From NCBI RefSeq assembly GCF_017599385.1, contig NZ_JAGFPK010000001.1:870177-934176 (forward strand): DNA of 64,000 bases, read 5' to 3'. The notes beneath the pieces are model-generated. The model ran no database searches and was not told the DNA's origin. It saw only the letters and a list, made by a program, of their open reading frames with translations. This document shows, piece by piece, positions 34,665 through 44,309 of this stretch (the stretch's first letter is position 1; each line of letters begins with the position of its first letter). The stretch is from Ciceribacter sp. L1K22 (lineage in GTDB: Bacteria; Pseudomonadota; Alphaproteobacteria; Rhizobiales; Rhizobiaceae). The position numbers were made by a program, and so were the translations under genes.

Positions 34665-35540
34665 ATGACGACTCCGGGTATCACCCAGGCGATGATCGAT
34701 GCCTATGACGAATACACGCACCTGACACTCGATCGGCGCGGCTTCATGGAGAAGCTGACGAAGCTTGCGGGCTCCGGCGCTGCCGCGGCGGCGATCATGC
34801 CGATGCTGGCCGCCAACAAGGCCAACGCCGCAATCGTAGACGAGGCAGACGCGCGCCTCGCTGCAGAGGACATCACCTATCCAGGCGCCGGCGGCGAGAT
34901 GAAGGGCTATCTCGCGATACCGAAGGATGCCGCCACAACCTTGCCCGCCGTCATCGTCATCCATGAGAACCGCGGACTAAACCCCCATATCCGCGATGTC
35001 GCGCGCCGCATGGCACTGGAAGGCTTCGTCGCGCTTGCATCCGATTTTCTCTCACCGCTTGGCGGCACGCCTGAAAATGAAGATCAGGCGCGCGAGATGT
35101 TCGGCACGCTCGACATGCCGGCGGCGGTGGCGAACGGCGAGGCGACGCGTGCCTTCCTCGCTGCCCACGAGAAGGTCAACGGCAAGGTGGGCGCGATCGG
35201 CTTCTGCTGGGGCGGCGGCATGGTGAACCGTATGGCGGTGGCCTCTCCGGAACTGGGAGCCGGAGTCGCCTACTACGGCTCGCAGGTGCCGGCCGATCAG
35301 GTGCCGCAGATCAAGGCGCCGCTGATGCTGCATTACGCCGGTCTCGACGATCGCATCAATGCTGGCATCGAGGCCTACAAGTCGGCGCTCGATGCGAACG
35401 GCAAGACGTATGAACTCCATATGTATGACGGCGTAAACCACGCCTTCAACAATGACACGTCGGCCGCACGCTACGACAAGGCGGCTGCCGACCTGGCCTG
35501 GAGCCGGACCGTGGAATTTCTGAAGAAACACCTGGCTTGA
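34665..35540 (+). CDS. dienelactone-hydrolase family protein, exported
   Basis: A 291-residue alpha/beta hydrolase. The N-terminus has DRRGFMEKLTKLAGSG and then a hydrophobic stretch ending ANAA, a plausible Tat signal. The catalytic triad is Cys in GFCWGGGM, Asp in GLDDRINAG and His in GVNHAFNND, and IHENRGLNPHI carries the oxyanion region. The Cys nucleophile is the dienelactone hydrolase type. GGAGGAAGACAC precedes the ATG at 34665. A strong hairpin terminator follows. The substrate is unknown. Confidence 0.9.
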   Translation: MTTPGITQAMIDAYDEYTHLTLDRRGFMEKLTKLAGSGAAAAAIMPMLAANKANAAIVDEADARLAAEDITYPGAGGEMKGYLAIPKDAATTLPAVIVIHENRGLNPHIRDVARRMALEGFVALASDFLSPLGGTPENEDQAREMFGTLDMPAAVANGEATRAFLAAHEKVNGKVGAIGFCWGGGMVNRMAVASPELGAGVAYYGSQVPADQVPQIKAPLMLHYAGLDDRINAGIEAYKSALDANGKTYELHMYDGVNHAFNNDTSAARYDKAAADLAWSRTVEFLKKHLA

Positions 35541-35551
35541 GCGGCGGTGAG

Positions 35552-35576
35552 GGGCGAGGCGTCCGCCTCGCCCTTT
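35552..35576 (+). terminator. rho-independent terminator after the dienelactone hydrolase gene
   Basis: GGGCGAGGC and GCCTCGCCC pair perfectly around GTCC, followed by TTT, 11 bases after the stop codon. Confidence 0.75.
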
Positions 35577-35605
35577 CGTGACCGTTTCATGAAACTTCGG
35601 CGCCA

Positions 35606-35619
35606 TTGATATTGATCAA
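35606..35619. promoter_or_regulatory. FNR/FixK-type anaerobox upstream of adhP
   Basis: TTGATATTGATCAA matches the FNR/FixK consensus TTGAT-N4-ATCAA at every conserved position, about 93 bases before the alcohol dehydrogenase ATG. A regulator of the Fnr/FixK class bound here could activate adhP when oxygen is low. Confidence 0.7.
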
Positions 35620-35711
35620 GCGACCGCGCGTCTCGCCCCACTACCTTCCTGTCACGCCCGCATCGAGAAGGATGCGGAACAGCGATAGCGTGACAGTCAA
35701 GGAGTCTAGAC

Positions 35712-36740
35712 ATGGCATCGACAATGAAAGCCGCAGTCGTCAGGGAATTCGGAAAACCTCTGGTGATCGAGGAAATGCCGATACCGGAGCCGGGCCCCGG
35801 CCAGATTCTGGTGAAATACGAAGCAACAGGCGTCTGCCATACCGACCTGCACGCCGCCAACGGCGACTGGCCGGTGAAGCCAAATCCTCCGTTCATCCCC
35901 GGACACGAGGGCGTTGGTTATGTCGCGAAACTGGGTGCCGGGGTGTCGCGCATCAAGGAAGGCGACCGGGTCGGCGTTCCTTGGCTGCATACGGCCTGCG
36001 GCTGCTGCTCTCCATGCCGCACCGGCTGGGAAACGCTCTGCGGCAGCCAGCAGAATACCGGCTATTCCGTCAATGGCACCTTCGCGCAATATGGCCTGGC
36101 CGATCCCGATTTTGTCGGTCGGCTGCCTGATAATCTCGAGTTCGGTCCTGCTGCCCCGGTGCTTTGCGCCGGCGTCACGGTGTACAAGGGCCTGAAGGAA
36201 ACCGAGGTCAGGCCGGGCGAATGGGTGGTCATTTCCGGCATCGGCGGTCTCGGCCATATGGCCGTCCAGTATGCCAAGGCGATGGGCATGCATGTCGTTG
36301 CCGCCGATATCTTCGATGACAAACTGAAACTCGCCAGGGATCTTGGGGCTGATCTGTGCATCAACGGCAAGGCCGCGGATGCAATCGACCAAGTGCAGAA
36401 GGCGACCGGCGGCGTTCATGGAGCGCTCGTCACCGCCGTATCACCAAAGGCGATGGAGCAGGCCTACGGGTTTCTGCGGTCCAAGGGTACGATGTCACTG
36501 GTCGGCCTGCCGCCCGGCTTCATCTCCCTGCCGGTTTTTGAGACGGTGCTGAAGCGCATCACGGTGCGCGGTTCGATCGTCGGAACAAGGCAGGATCTTG
36601 AGGAGTCTCTGGTCTTTGCCGGTGAAGGGAAGGTCAAGTCTCACTTCTCCTGGGACAAGATCGAGAACATCAACGACATCTTCCACCGGATGGAAGAGGG
36701 CAAGATCGACGGCCGTGTCGTGCTGGATCTCGCGGCCTGA
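35712..36740 (+). CDS. adhP: zinc-dependent alcohol dehydrogenase, AdhP type
   Basis: A 342-residue medium-chain dehydrogenase. Catalytic zinc ligands lie in GVCHTDLHAANGDWP (Cys, His) and GHEGVGYV; the structural zinc cysteines are in ACGCCSPCRTGWETLC; the NAD loop is GIGGLGHMAVQYAKAMG. Such enzymes interconvert ethanol and acetaldehyde with NAD. AAGGAG precedes the ATG. A perfect anaerobox lies 93 bases upstream, suggesting induction at low oxygen. A long hairpin terminator follows. Confidence 0.93.
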   Translation: MASTMKAAVVREFGKPLVIEEMPIPEPGPGQILVKYEATGVCHTDLHAANGDWPVKPNPPFIPGHEGVGYVAKLGAGVSRIKEGDRVGVPWLHTACGCCSPCRTGWETLCGSQQNTGYSVNGTFAQYGLADPDFVGRLPDNLEFGPAAPVLCAGVTVYKGLKETEVRPGEWVVISGIGGLGHMAVQYAKAMGMHVVAADIFDDKLKLARDLGADLCINGKAADAIDQVQKATGGVHGALVTAVSPKAMEQAYGFLRSKGTMSLVGLPPGFISLPVFETVLKRITVRGSIVGTRQDLEESLVFAGEGKVKSHFSWDKIENINDIFHRMEEGKIDGRVVLDLAA

Positions 36741-36753
36741 CAAAGCGATGCAA

Positions 36754-36793
36754 TGCAAGCGGAAGCCAGTAGAGCTGCTTCCGCTCGCATTTT
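36754..36793 (+). terminator. rho-independent terminator after adhP
   Basis: TGCAAGCGGAAGC and GCTTCCGCTCGCA pair over 13 positions with one mismatch, loop of ten bases, followed by TTTT. Confidence 0.75.
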
Positions 36794-36891
36794 AAGAAAA
36801 CCGGAGTAGAATCGTTCAAAAAGTGTGAATTCGCCTGCCTTATAACGTGCCAACAGGTCCACGATCGGGCCTTTTCCGGTGGGGGAGTGCG

Positions 36892-37527
36892 ATGAGCGGG
36901 GGAAAGAGCGGCAAGGCCGGGGGGCGTTTGCAGCTCAGGAAAAAACCGCAGCAGGAGCGAAGCATCCAGCGGCTAGAGGCCATCCTCGCCGCAGCCCGCG
37001 AGCTCGTCGCCGAAAAAGGCGTCGAAGGGTTGAAAATGACCGAGATCGCCGCCGCCGCCGGTATCCCGATCGGGTCCCTCTATCAGTTCTTTCCGGAGCG
37101 CGCAGCTGTCATTCGTGCCCTTCACGATCTCTACACGTCTCGGGTTGAGGACGGAACGCGGCGCGTTTTCTCGCAGATCACCACTCTCGCTGCGGCGGAG
37201 GAACAGCTTTCCTGGGCTATCGATGCGGCCTATGACTCTTTTCGAGGCGATCCCATTTACCTGCCGGTCTGGTTGTCCTCGATGTCAGACCGGGACCTGC
37301 AGACCTTGAATGTCAATCATCAGCAGCGCCTGACGCAGATTCTCTGCGATGCGTTCAGACCGCTTCTGCCCCAGGGCAGTGCGATCGATCTGGAAACGCG
37401 CGTGATGCTGTTCGTCTATCTTTCCGGAGCGGCAGTCCGGCGGGCCATGATCGAGGACGACGCAACGGCGCGCCGCATCCTGGACGAGTTCAAGGCATCC
37501 GTTCGCAAAACGCTGTTTTCCGCCTGA
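36892..37527 (+). CDS. TetR family transcriptional regulator
   Basis: A 211-residue regulator. A basic N-terminus (LRKKPQQERS) precedes a TetR helix-turn-helix: ILAAARELVAEKGVEGLKMTEIAAAAGIPIGSLYQFFPERAAVIRAL. The C-terminal domain, residues ~90-205, is helical and ligand-specific. GGGGGAG lies before the ATG. It follows adhP after its terminator and is convergent with a LysR gene, so its target cannot be inferred from position. Confidence 0.87.
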   Translation: MSGGKSGKAGGRLQLRKKPQQERSIQRLEAILAAARELVAEKGVEGLKMTEIAAAAGIPIGSLYQFFPERAAVIRALHDLYTSRVEDGTRRVFSQITTLAAAEEQLSWAIDAAYDSFRGDPIYLPVWLSSMSDRDLQTLNVNHQQRLTQILCDAFRPLLPQGSAIDLETRVMLFVYLSGAAVRRAMIEDDATARRILDEFKASVRKTLFSA

Positions 37528-37536
37528 CGCGTTGTC

Positions 37537-38493
37537 TTACCAGCCGGGGATCATGTGTCCGGCGCGAAGGCGCGGATAGTAGCGCGGCAGACCCTTGATA
37601 TCCCCTTCGAGCTCGTCGTCCACCGCCTGGGCCGGGGTGATGTTGTCGAGGCAGGCCGTGATGTGGTCGGTGATCGCATTCATCAACGAGCTGGAAAGCC
37701 CGGGTCGTTTCATCAGGCCGATCTGTACCGGTGGCAACGGCGGGAAACCATCCGATTGCGTCAGCACCTTCATGCCGGTTCGAAGGGCCGATTCTGGCAG
37801 GACCGACACCGCCATCCCGGCAAGGACGGCGGCGGCGACGACGGTCGACGACCAACTCGTGAACAGCACCTGATAATCGCGACCATCCGCATCCAGGGCT
37901 GAGCAGGCAAGCTGGCGCCAGTTGCAATCGCGGCGGCCGACAGCCAGGGGCACTGGGGCGTCGTCGCGAAGCGGGTGGTTGGCGGAGGCAACCCAGCAGA
38001 GCGGTTCGGTCCGTACGACGTCGGATTGGCGCAGCCTCGGATTGTGCGTTACAAGCGCGATATCTAGCTCGCCGCGGGACATCTTTTCAGAGAGGTCTAC
38101 CGAGGGCTCGCAGACGATGTAGAGCTCCACATTCGGATGAGTCTTCGCAAATCGCCCGATGATCTCCGGCATGTATCGGTCGGCGTAATCGTCGGGCGTT
38201 CCGATCCGCAGCGTCCCTTCCAGTCGATTGTCGTCGAAAGCGGCCAGCGCCTCTGAGTTCAGCCTTATGATGCGACGCGCATAGTTGAGAAGCTTCTCTC
38301 CCTCGGCAGACAGGCGGTTTCCTCGGCCGTCCTTGACGAACAACTGCTTGCCGATCCGCTCCTCCAGGCGCCGCATCTGCATGGAGACGGCCGACTGTGT
38401 CTTGAAAACGCGACCGGCCGCTTTCGTGAAGCTGCCTGTATCCACGATCGCTATGAAGGTCTGCAATTGGTCGATATCGAGCGGCGCTGACAT
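37537..38493 (-). CDS. LysR family transcriptional regulator
   Basis: A 318-residue regulator. The helix-turn-helix is LQTFIAIVDTGSFTKAAGRVFKTQSAVSMQMRRLEERIGK, near the N-terminus, followed by the periplasmic-binding-protein-like effector domain (LRIGTPDDYADRYMPEIIGRFAKTHPNVEL). The GGGAGA spacing supports the ATG at 38493; a second ATG lies four codons upstream. It is divergent from a DUF1127 gene across 197 bases and a typical LysR arrangement would have it control that gene. Confidence 0.88.
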   Translation of the reverse strand: MSAPLDIDQLQTFIAIVDTGSFTKAAGRVFKTQSAVSMQMRRLEERIGKQLFVKDGRGNRLSAEGEKLLNYARRIIRLNSEALAAFDDNRLEGTLRIGTPDDYADRYMPEIIGRFAKTHPNVELYIVCEPSVDLSEKMSRGELDIALVTHNPRLRQSDVVRTEPLCWVASANHPLRDDAPVPLAVGRRDCNWRQLACSALDADGRDYQVLFTSWSSTVVAAAVLAGMAVSVLPESALRTGMKVLTQSDGFPPLPPVQIGLMKRPGLSSSLMNAITDHITACLDNITPAQAVDDELEGDIKGLPRYYPRLRAGHMIPGW

Positions 38494-38690
38494 GGTTTCT
38501 CCCATCAGAAGGGCTGATGATAACTATTAGAAACATTCGTTGGACTGATCAATAGGTATACTTCATTCTCACCACCGTCACAGAGAGCGCAGGGGCAGAT
38601 GCCGGATTGGCCGGCACCGGCAGCCAGTGAACTTTCCCACCACGTGGGAGAGAGCGCCTATTTGTGCCTGGACGAGGAAGGACCAACGCC

Positions 38691-38981
38691 ATGACCATGA
38701 CAGGACGGCTACTCGAACTGGATATTGAACGGCCGGTTGCGCAGCGCGGCTTGGGCGTCAATCGTCTGTGGTCCCTCCTTGCCGATGTGTTCAGGGCGCT
38801 CGTCAATCGCCATGCCGCCACACGTCTCGCAGACCTCGATGACGCGCTGCTGAACGACATCGGTCTCACCCGTTCGGACGTGGAAAGAGTACTTCGTACG
38901 TCGCCTCTTTCCGAAGACCCGACGCGGCGCCTGTCACTCGTGGCGCGGGCGCATGCGATGCGGGCCTTGCCTCCAGTTTGA
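38691..38981 (+). CDS. DUF1127 small protein
   Basis: A 96-residue protein carrying the DUF1127 motif: ATRLADLDDALLNDIGLTRSDVERV, the L-x-D-L-x-D-x-x-L-x-D-I-G pattern. Short, arginine-rich DUF1127 proteins of rhizobia affect phosphate and carbon metabolism and RNA turnover; this one has a longer N-terminus. GGAAGGA precedes the ATG at 38691. It is divergent from a LysR gene and followed by a strong terminator. Confidence 0.85.
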   Translation: MTMTGRLLELDIERPVAQRGLGVNRLWSLLADVFRALVNRHAATRLADLDDALLNDIGLTRSDVERVLRTSPLSEDPTRRLSLVARAHAMRALPPV

Positions 38982-39029
38982 TCCACCGCACCCATCCCCG
39001 CAGGGTTGTGCCAATGCACCCTGCTCCTT

Positions 39030-39064
39030 GCCCGATGAAAGCCGCCTTTCATCGGGCTTTTTTC
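39030..39064 (+). terminator. rho-independent terminator after the DUF1127 gene
   Basis: GCCCGATGAAAG and CTTTCATCGGGC form a perfect 12-base stem around CCGC, followed by TTTTTT. Confidence 0.95.
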
Positions 39065-39195
39065 TTTCAATTTAGGACAAATTGATCCGATTTCGGCTGT
39101 GGAAAAGCCGCTGTGGTAACGGATTTCTAACCGCGTCACGTGATGCTGGTTTCAACCATTCATACTCGTGCGCCTTCTGAGCCGGAGCCTTACTC

Positions 39196-41667
39196 ATGCG
39201 CCTTTCCAACAAGCTTCCCTTTGCGGCGGCAATGTTTGCCCTTGTCTCCATCGGAGCATCTACCGTCGCGAGCCTCTATCTCGAATACGGGCAGCTGCAG
39301 CAGCAGGTCTATGAGAAACTGGAAGCCACGGCCGACGGCCGCCGGAACGAGGCGCGTGGCTATCTGGAAGGTGTCCGCCTCGACATTTCGTCGCTGTCTT
39401 CGAGCTTTACCACCCAGCAGGCGCTGTTCGGCTTTAGCGGCGGCATGAATTTCCTCGGTGACGATCCGGCCAAGGAGTTGCATGCGCGATACATTGACGG
39501 CAATCCGAACCCGGAAGGCGAGAAATACAAGCTCGATACGGCGAAGAAGGACGCCTACGACCGCGCTCACAAGCAATATCACCCAGGCTTCCTCAAGCAT
39601 CTTCAGGCGCAGGGATATTACGACGTCTTCCTCATCAATCCCGCAGGCGTCATCGTCTACACGGTGATGAAAGAGAGGGATTTTGGAACGAACCTGCTCT
39701 CCGGACCCTACAAGGAAAGCGGTCTGGCCAAGGTATTTCAGACCGCCATCCAGTCCAAGGACGGCACCGTTTCCATGTCTGAGTTCGAATCCTATGAGCC
39801 GTCAGCCGGCGCCGCCGCGTCGTTCGTGGCCTCTCCCATTCTCCAGAACGGTCGGCCGATCGGTGTCCTCGCCTATCAGTTGCCGAACGACCGCTTCAAC
39901 CGGCTGTACGCAAACAGCAAGGGTCTTGGGACAAGCGGCGAAACCATCCTGGTCAGCACGCGCGGCGAGGTCATCAACGACAGCGTTCATACGCCCGGAA
40001 ACGATTCCCTTGCCGTGAAGGTGGATGCTCCGCTCGTCACTGCCGCGCTCAGCGGGCAAGAGTCGTTCGGCGAACTTCCCGGCTACCGCGACATGACCAG
40101 CTACGCGGCATCCTCGCCACTCGAATTTGCCGGCAGCCGCTGGGCGGTTGTCGCACTGGTCGATTCCCGTGAGGTCGCGGCAAAGCTTTACACATCCGCG
40201 ATGGCCTCGATTGCCATTGGTGTCGTTCTCATCGTTCTCGGCTCCATCGTTGCCCTTGTCTATGCGCGTCGCCTGACGGCGCCGATCTCCAGACTTGTCG
40301 ATGGGATGGCGGAACTTGCACGGGGCAACACGGACATCCGGCTTGATGGGCAGGAGCGTGCTGATGAAATCGGCGACATGGTTCGCTCCGTTGCCGTCTT
40401 CCGCCAGGCTGCCCTCGACAAGCAGATGCTCGAGCGCGAGGCTGACGAGCGCCGGAACGCAACCGACGCTGACCGCCGCGCCCGCGAAGCCGAAAAGGCC
40501 GCGGAGCAGGCGCAGCTCAGCGAAGCAATTGAGATTCTCGGAAACGCGCTGCAACGCCTCGCCAATGGTGACCTGACGGCCCGGATCGACCGGCCGTTCG
40601 GCTCCAATCTCGATCGTCTGCGGGTCGACTTCAACGCCTCTCTCGAGCGACTGTCGCAAACGGTTGCCTCCGTAAGAGCCAACGTCACCGAAATCAACGG
40701 CAAGAGCGGCAAGGTCGGCAGCCTCACCGATGATCTGTCGCGCCGCACCGAGCAGCAGGCCGCCGCCCTGGTCGAGACCTCCTCGGCAATCCGACAGATC
40801 ATGGAAGCCATTCGTCATTCGTCGGAGCGCGCGGAAATCGCCTCTAAGCTGGCCGCCGACGCACGCGGCAATTCGGACCGCTCCGGCAATATCGTTGGCG
40901 ATGCGGTCAGCGCCATGGAGCGTATCGAGAATGCCTCGTCGGAAATCTCGAAGATTATCAACGTCATCGATGAGATCGCCTTCCAGACAAACCTGCTGGC
41001 ACTCAACGCCGGTGTCGAAGCCGCCCGTGCCGGCGAGGCGGGCAAGGGTTTTGCTGTCGTCGCCCAAGAGGTGCGGGAGCTCGCCCAGCGTTCCGCGAAT
41101 GCCGCCAAGGATATCAAGGCGCTGATCACAAAGTCGGGCGAAGAGGTGGCAAACGGCGTGGGTCTCGTGAAGGAGACCGGGTCTGTGCTATCGACGATCG
41201 CCGGACAGGTCGTGGAAATCAACGATCATATCCATTCGATCGCCGGTGCGGCACGGCAGCAGTCCGCCGGTCTGAAGGAGATCAGCGGCGCGGTCGTGCG
41301 GATGGAGGACTCCACCCAGAAGAATGCTCAGGCCGCGATGCAGACGAATGCCGACATGCGCCACCTCGCGAGCGATGCCGAGGGGTTGGCGGCGCTGATC
41401 GATCAGTTCACCGTGGATGGCAGCGATACGGCAGGTTTGTCGCGTCCATCGAATACCCGCTTCGAAAGTGCCGCGTCCCCGGCGCCCGCCAACATTGCCG
41501 CCCCGGCGTTCCGCGCTGCGCCGCGCGTTGCCCCCGCCACGGACAAGGCGCGACCGGTAGCCTCGCCCGCCCGCTCGCTTCTTAACAAGCTGTCGGCGGG
41601 TTTGGGCGGTGGCAAGCCCGCACAAAACGAAAAGCCCGCCGGCGATGCGGACTGGCAGGAATTCTGA
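39196..41667 (+). CDS. methyl-accepting chemotaxis protein
   Basis: An 823-residue receptor. A transmembrane helix at ~8-28 and another at ~335-355 bound a large periplasmic sensor (~30-335) with a Cache-like layout ([27 protein letters not shown]). HAMP follows, and the cytoplasmic signalling tip is [26 protein letters not shown], a perfect hairpin motif. The C-terminus ends DADWQEF, a W-x-x-F pentapeptide that can tether CheR/CheB. An alanine/proline-rich linker precedes it. It is a lone gene ended by a bidirectional hairpin; the ligand is unknown. Confidence 0.95.
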   Translation: MRLSNKLPFAAAMFALVSIGASTVASLYLEYGQLQQQVYEKLEATADGRRNEARGYLEGVRLDISSLSSSFTTQQALFGFSGGMNFLGDDPAKELHARYIDGNPNPEGEKYKLDTAKKDAYDRAHKQYHPGFLKHLQAQGYYDVFLINPAGVIVYTVMKERDFGTNLLSGPYKESGLAKVFQTAIQSKDGTVSMSEFESYEPSAGAAASFVASPILQNGRPIGVLAYQLPNDRFNRLYANSKGLGTSGETILVSTRGEVINDSVHTPGNDSLAVKVDAPLVTAALSGQESFGELPGYRDMTSYAASSPLEFAGSRWAVVALVDSREVAAKLYTSAMASIAIGVVLIVLGSIVALVYARRLTAPISRLVDGMAELARGNTDIRLDGQERADEIGDMVRSVAVFRQAALDKQMLEREADERRNATDADRRAREAEKAAEQAQLSEAIEILGNALQRLANGDLTARIDRPFGSNLDRLRVDFNASLERLSQTVASVRANVTEINGKSGKVGSLTDDLSRRTEQQAAALVETSSAIRQIMEAIRHSSERAEIASKLAADARGNSDRSGNIVGDAVSAMERIENASSEISKIINVIDEIAFQTNLLALNAGVEAARAGEAGKGFAVVAQEVRELAQRSANAAKDIKALITKSGEEVANGVGLVKETGSVLSTIAGQVVEINDHIHSIAGAARQQSAGLKEISGAVVRMEDSTQKNAQAAMQTNADMRHLASDAEGLAALIDQFTVDGSDTAGLSRPSNTRFESAASPAPANIAAPAFRAAPRVAPATDKARPVASPARSLLNKLSAGLGGGKPAQNEKPAGDADWQEF

Positions 41668-41693
41668 TCCGGCCTCGTGAAGACCGATACAAA

Positions 41694-41723
41694 AAGGCCG
41701 CTGCGTGATGACGAGGCGGCCTT
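41694..41723. terminator. bidirectional hairpin between the chemoreceptor and DUF937-like genes
   Basis: AAGGCCGC and GCGGCCTT form a perfect 8-base stem with a 14-base loop, flanked by an A-run on the left and TCTTCGTTT on the right, between two convergent genes. Confidence 0.7.
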
Positions 41724-41747
41724 CTTCGTTTCAGATTGTTATGCGGA

Positions 41748-42644
41748 TCATGCCGGCTTGGAGTTCTTTGGCTCCGGCCCGTCCGTCTCTTCCGAAGTCG
41801 TGGACTGGGCGGACGTCGAGGCCGACAAATAGCTGTCGAAGATCTGCTCCATGCTTTTTTGGTAGCTCTTCTGCACTTCAAGCCCGCTGTCGAACATCGA
41901 GTTGACCATGTCCTGGAACGCCGTGGCACCGCCGTTCGCAGACGGCTTTGCCTCAGGAGTCGGGCTCGCGGCCTGACCGGATGCCGAGCCCATCATCTCC
42001 TGAAATGCCTTGGCAAACGGATTGTCCATGAACGGGTTTGCCGCCGCCTTCGATTGCGCGGTCGGCGCCATTCCCATCATCTGCTGGAATGCCTGGGTGA
42101 ACGGGTTATCGAAGGGATTGGCCGCCGGTTCGGGTTTCTTTGGCGCAAAACCCGCGCTTTCCAGCCATTGCTCCATCATCGCGCCCATCGGCGTGTTGGC
42201 GAAAGGATTGGACGCGGGCAATTGCCCTGTGGCCTGCTTGAACAGCCCGCCCATCAGGGTATCTGCCATTGCCGGCATCATTTGCTTCAGGATCTCCTGG
42301 CCAATGCCCGTCATCTGTGCCGCCTGGGCTGCTATCGCCCGCGAAACCTCTTTCGAGCCGAACAGATGCTGGAGCACCGTGTTGCCGTCGGCCACGCCCT
42401 GCGGCGTGAACGCCTTCGTCATATCCTCGAAATACTTGGCGTAGTTTGCCGAGCTCATGGAGGCGAGCAGGGCGGAGAAATCGTAAGGGTTGGTCGCACT
42501 TCGCTTCAGTCCCGATGAGAAGGCCGGCGTCAACGCTGCCATCGCCTTCAGCACCTGTTCCTGCGCCAAGCCGAACTGCTTAGCAGTCGCCTCCATGGCC
42601 GCGCCGTTTTGAGCCTGTAGCATCATGTCGAACAGCGGCAACAT
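41748..42644 (-). CDS. DUF937-like protein with NPF-x-AFQ-MMG repeats
   Basis: A 298-residue protein. The N-terminal ~150 residues resemble DUF937 (MLPLFDMMLQAQNG, LQHLFGSKEVSRAIAAQAAQMTG, ILKQMMPAMADTLMGGLFKQ). The C-terminal part carries two close repeats, NPFTQAFQQMMG and NPFAKAFQEMMG, and a related NPFANTPMGAMMEQW before them, all joined by alanine/proline linkers. No signal peptide or membrane helix. AGAGGATC supports the ATG at 42644. DUF937 proteins are of unknown function. Convergent with the chemoreceptor. Confidence 0.72.
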   Translation of the reverse strand: MLPLFDMMLQAQNGAAMEATAKQFGLAQEQVLKAMAALTPAFSSGLKRSATNPYDFSALLASMSSANYAKYFEDMTKAFTPQGVADGNTVLQHLFGSKEVSRAIAAQAAQMTGIGQEILKQMMPAMADTLMGGLFKQATGQLPASNPFANTPMGAMMEQWLESAGFAPKKPEPAANPFDNPFTQAFQQMMGMAPTAQSKAAANPFMDNPFAKAFQEMMGSASGQAASPTPEAKPSANGGATAFQDMVNSMFDSGLEVQKSYQKSMEQIFDSYLSASTSAQSTTSEETDGPEPKNSKPA

Positions 42645-42782
42645 CGGCGATCCTCTTTCGGATGGAGCGAAGCATCTATACGTCACTATATCCGGAAACG
42701 TGCGTCCGCAAACCGGCTTTTTACCGCCGGTGGCGCAAAGTCACAGTGAAATCGGCAGGTTGCGGACGACAAGCGGTCGACG

Positions 42783-44156
42783 TCAGTACTGGTACTCGTC
42801 GAAGACGGGTTCGACCGAGCCGTTCCAGCGGCCCTTGTAGAGCGACAGGAGATCGTCCGCGAGCGTGGCGCGCTTGGCGAGTATTTCGTCCAGCGACCCG
42901 AGGAAGACACTCTCGTCCTGGCCCTCGCCATTGAGCCGTCCGCGGCGCTTCAGTCCCCCGCGCGAAATCGAAACGGTCTCCCGCGCGACGTCGTAAGCCG
43001 TGCCAGCTGCGAGCGGCGCGTCGAGACCGCCGGTCGGTACTGCGTTTCGAAGTGCGATCACGTCGGCATGCGACCAGGATGCGGTCAGCGCATCAGCGGC
43101 GTCCAGTGCATCCTGATCATAGAGCAGACCGACCCAGAAGGCTGACAGGGCACAGATACGCCGCCAGGGTCCACCATCCGCTCCGCGCATTTCGAGGAAG
43201 CGCTTGAGGCGTACGTCGGGGAACAGTGTCGACAGGTGGTTGGTCCAGTCGCCGAGAGTCGGTTCCCAATCCTTGATCTCACCCTTTAGCGCGCCGTTCA
43301 TGAACTGGCGGAAAGTGATGTGGGTACAGTCGTGATAGCGCCCGTCGCGGACGACGAAATACATCGGCACATCGAGCGCCCATTCGACGTAGTCGGCGAA
43401 CCCAAAATCGTCATTGAGCGTGAAAGCCGGCACGCCGGCGCGCGCATTGTCGGTGTCGCGCCAGATTTCGCCGCGCCAGGATCTGTAACCGTTCGGCCTG
43501 CCCTCGGTGAACGGCGAGGACGCGAAGAGCGCCGTCGCGATCGGCTGCAGTTTCATGCCGACGCGCATCTTCTTGCGCATGTCGGCTTCCGAGGAAAAGT
43601 CGAGATTCACCTGAATCGTGCAGGTGCGGTACATCATGTCGAGACCGTGGCTGCCGACCTTCGGCATGTAGCGCGTCATGATTTCGTAGCGAGATTTGGG
43701 CATCCGGGGCGTTTCGGCCAGCGACCACTTCGGGCTGCCGCCGATGCCCAGGAACCGGATGCCCATCGGCTCGGCGATCTCCCGCAGCATGGCGAGATGC
43801 TGGTTGGATTCCTTGCACGTCTCGTGCAGCGTCTCGACGGCGGCGCCGGACAATTCGAACTGACCGCCCGGCTCGATCGAGATGGCGCCCTGACCGCTGC
43901 CGCCGGCGAGGCCGATAATGTTCCCGCCGTCCATGATGGGTTCCCAGCCAAGCGTCTTTTGCATGCCGGTCAACAGCGCCGAGATGCTGGCCTCGCCGAA
44001 ATACGGAACGGGAGAGTGGTCCGTCTTGAAGAAGGCGAACTTTTCATGCTCTGTTCCGATGCGAAACGCGCTTTCGGGTTTGCAGCCCCCGGCGAGATAG
44101 TCGGCGAGTTCTCCGACGGACTGGATGGGCGTCTGGTCGGTGGTGTCACGGGCCAT
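42783..44156 (-). CDS. gshA: glutamate-cysteine ligase (proteobacterial/plant type)
   Basis: A 457-residue enzyme of the alphaproteobacterial/plant GshA class: FRIGTEHEKFAF near the N-terminus holds the ATP/metal glutamates, SIEPGGQFELSG and MPKSRYEIMTRYMP follow, and QVNLDFSSEADMRKKM and YRSWRGEIWRDTD mark the active site. It joins glutamate and cysteine, the first step of glutathione synthesis. The ATG at 44156 is preferred over one 13 codons upstream. Glutathione feeds ArsC encoded elsewhere in the window. Confidence 0.95.
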   Translation of the reverse strand: MARDTTDQTPIQSVGELADYLAGGCKPESAFRIGTEHEKFAFFKTDHSPVPYFGEASISALLTGMQKTLGWEPIMDGGNIIGLAGGSGQGAISIEPGGQFELSGAAVETLHETCKESNQHLAMLREIAEPMGIRFLGIGGSPKWSLAETPRMPKSRYEIMTRYMPKVGSHGLDMMYRTCTIQVNLDFSSEADMRKKMRVGMKLQPIATALFASSPFTEGRPNGYRSWRGEIWRDTDNARAGVPAFTLNDDFGFADYVEWALDVPMYFVVRDGRYHDCTHITFRQFMNGALKGEIKDWEPTLGDWTNHLSTLFPDVRLKRFLEMRGADGGPWRRICALSAFWVGLLYDQDALDAADALTASWSHADVIALRNAVPTGGLDAPLAAGTAYDVARETVSISRGGLKRRGRLNGEGQDESVFLGSLDEILAKRATLADDLLSLYKGRWNGSVEPVFDEYQY

Positions 44157-44309
44157 GTGGAATACCTTGTGGCAGTGCCGGCCCGCGGGGGTCACGGCGT
44201 ATCTCTGGCTGATTGGACCGGATTGAGCCGGTTCGCAAGTGAATTTCTTTCAACGGCTTGTCAAAGGCTGTAAACGGCGGCTCGCCCTGTTGTCGAAGCT
44301 ATAGGGGAG

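Noticed and set aside
38549..38562. A possible FNR half-site (TTGG-ACTG-ATCAA) near the LysR gene
   Set aside because: The spacing is 13 rather than 14 bases and one half is imperfect.
42712..42731. Hairpin ACCGGC/GCCGGT after gshA
   Set aside because: Only six base pairs with no U-tract; too weak to list as a terminator.
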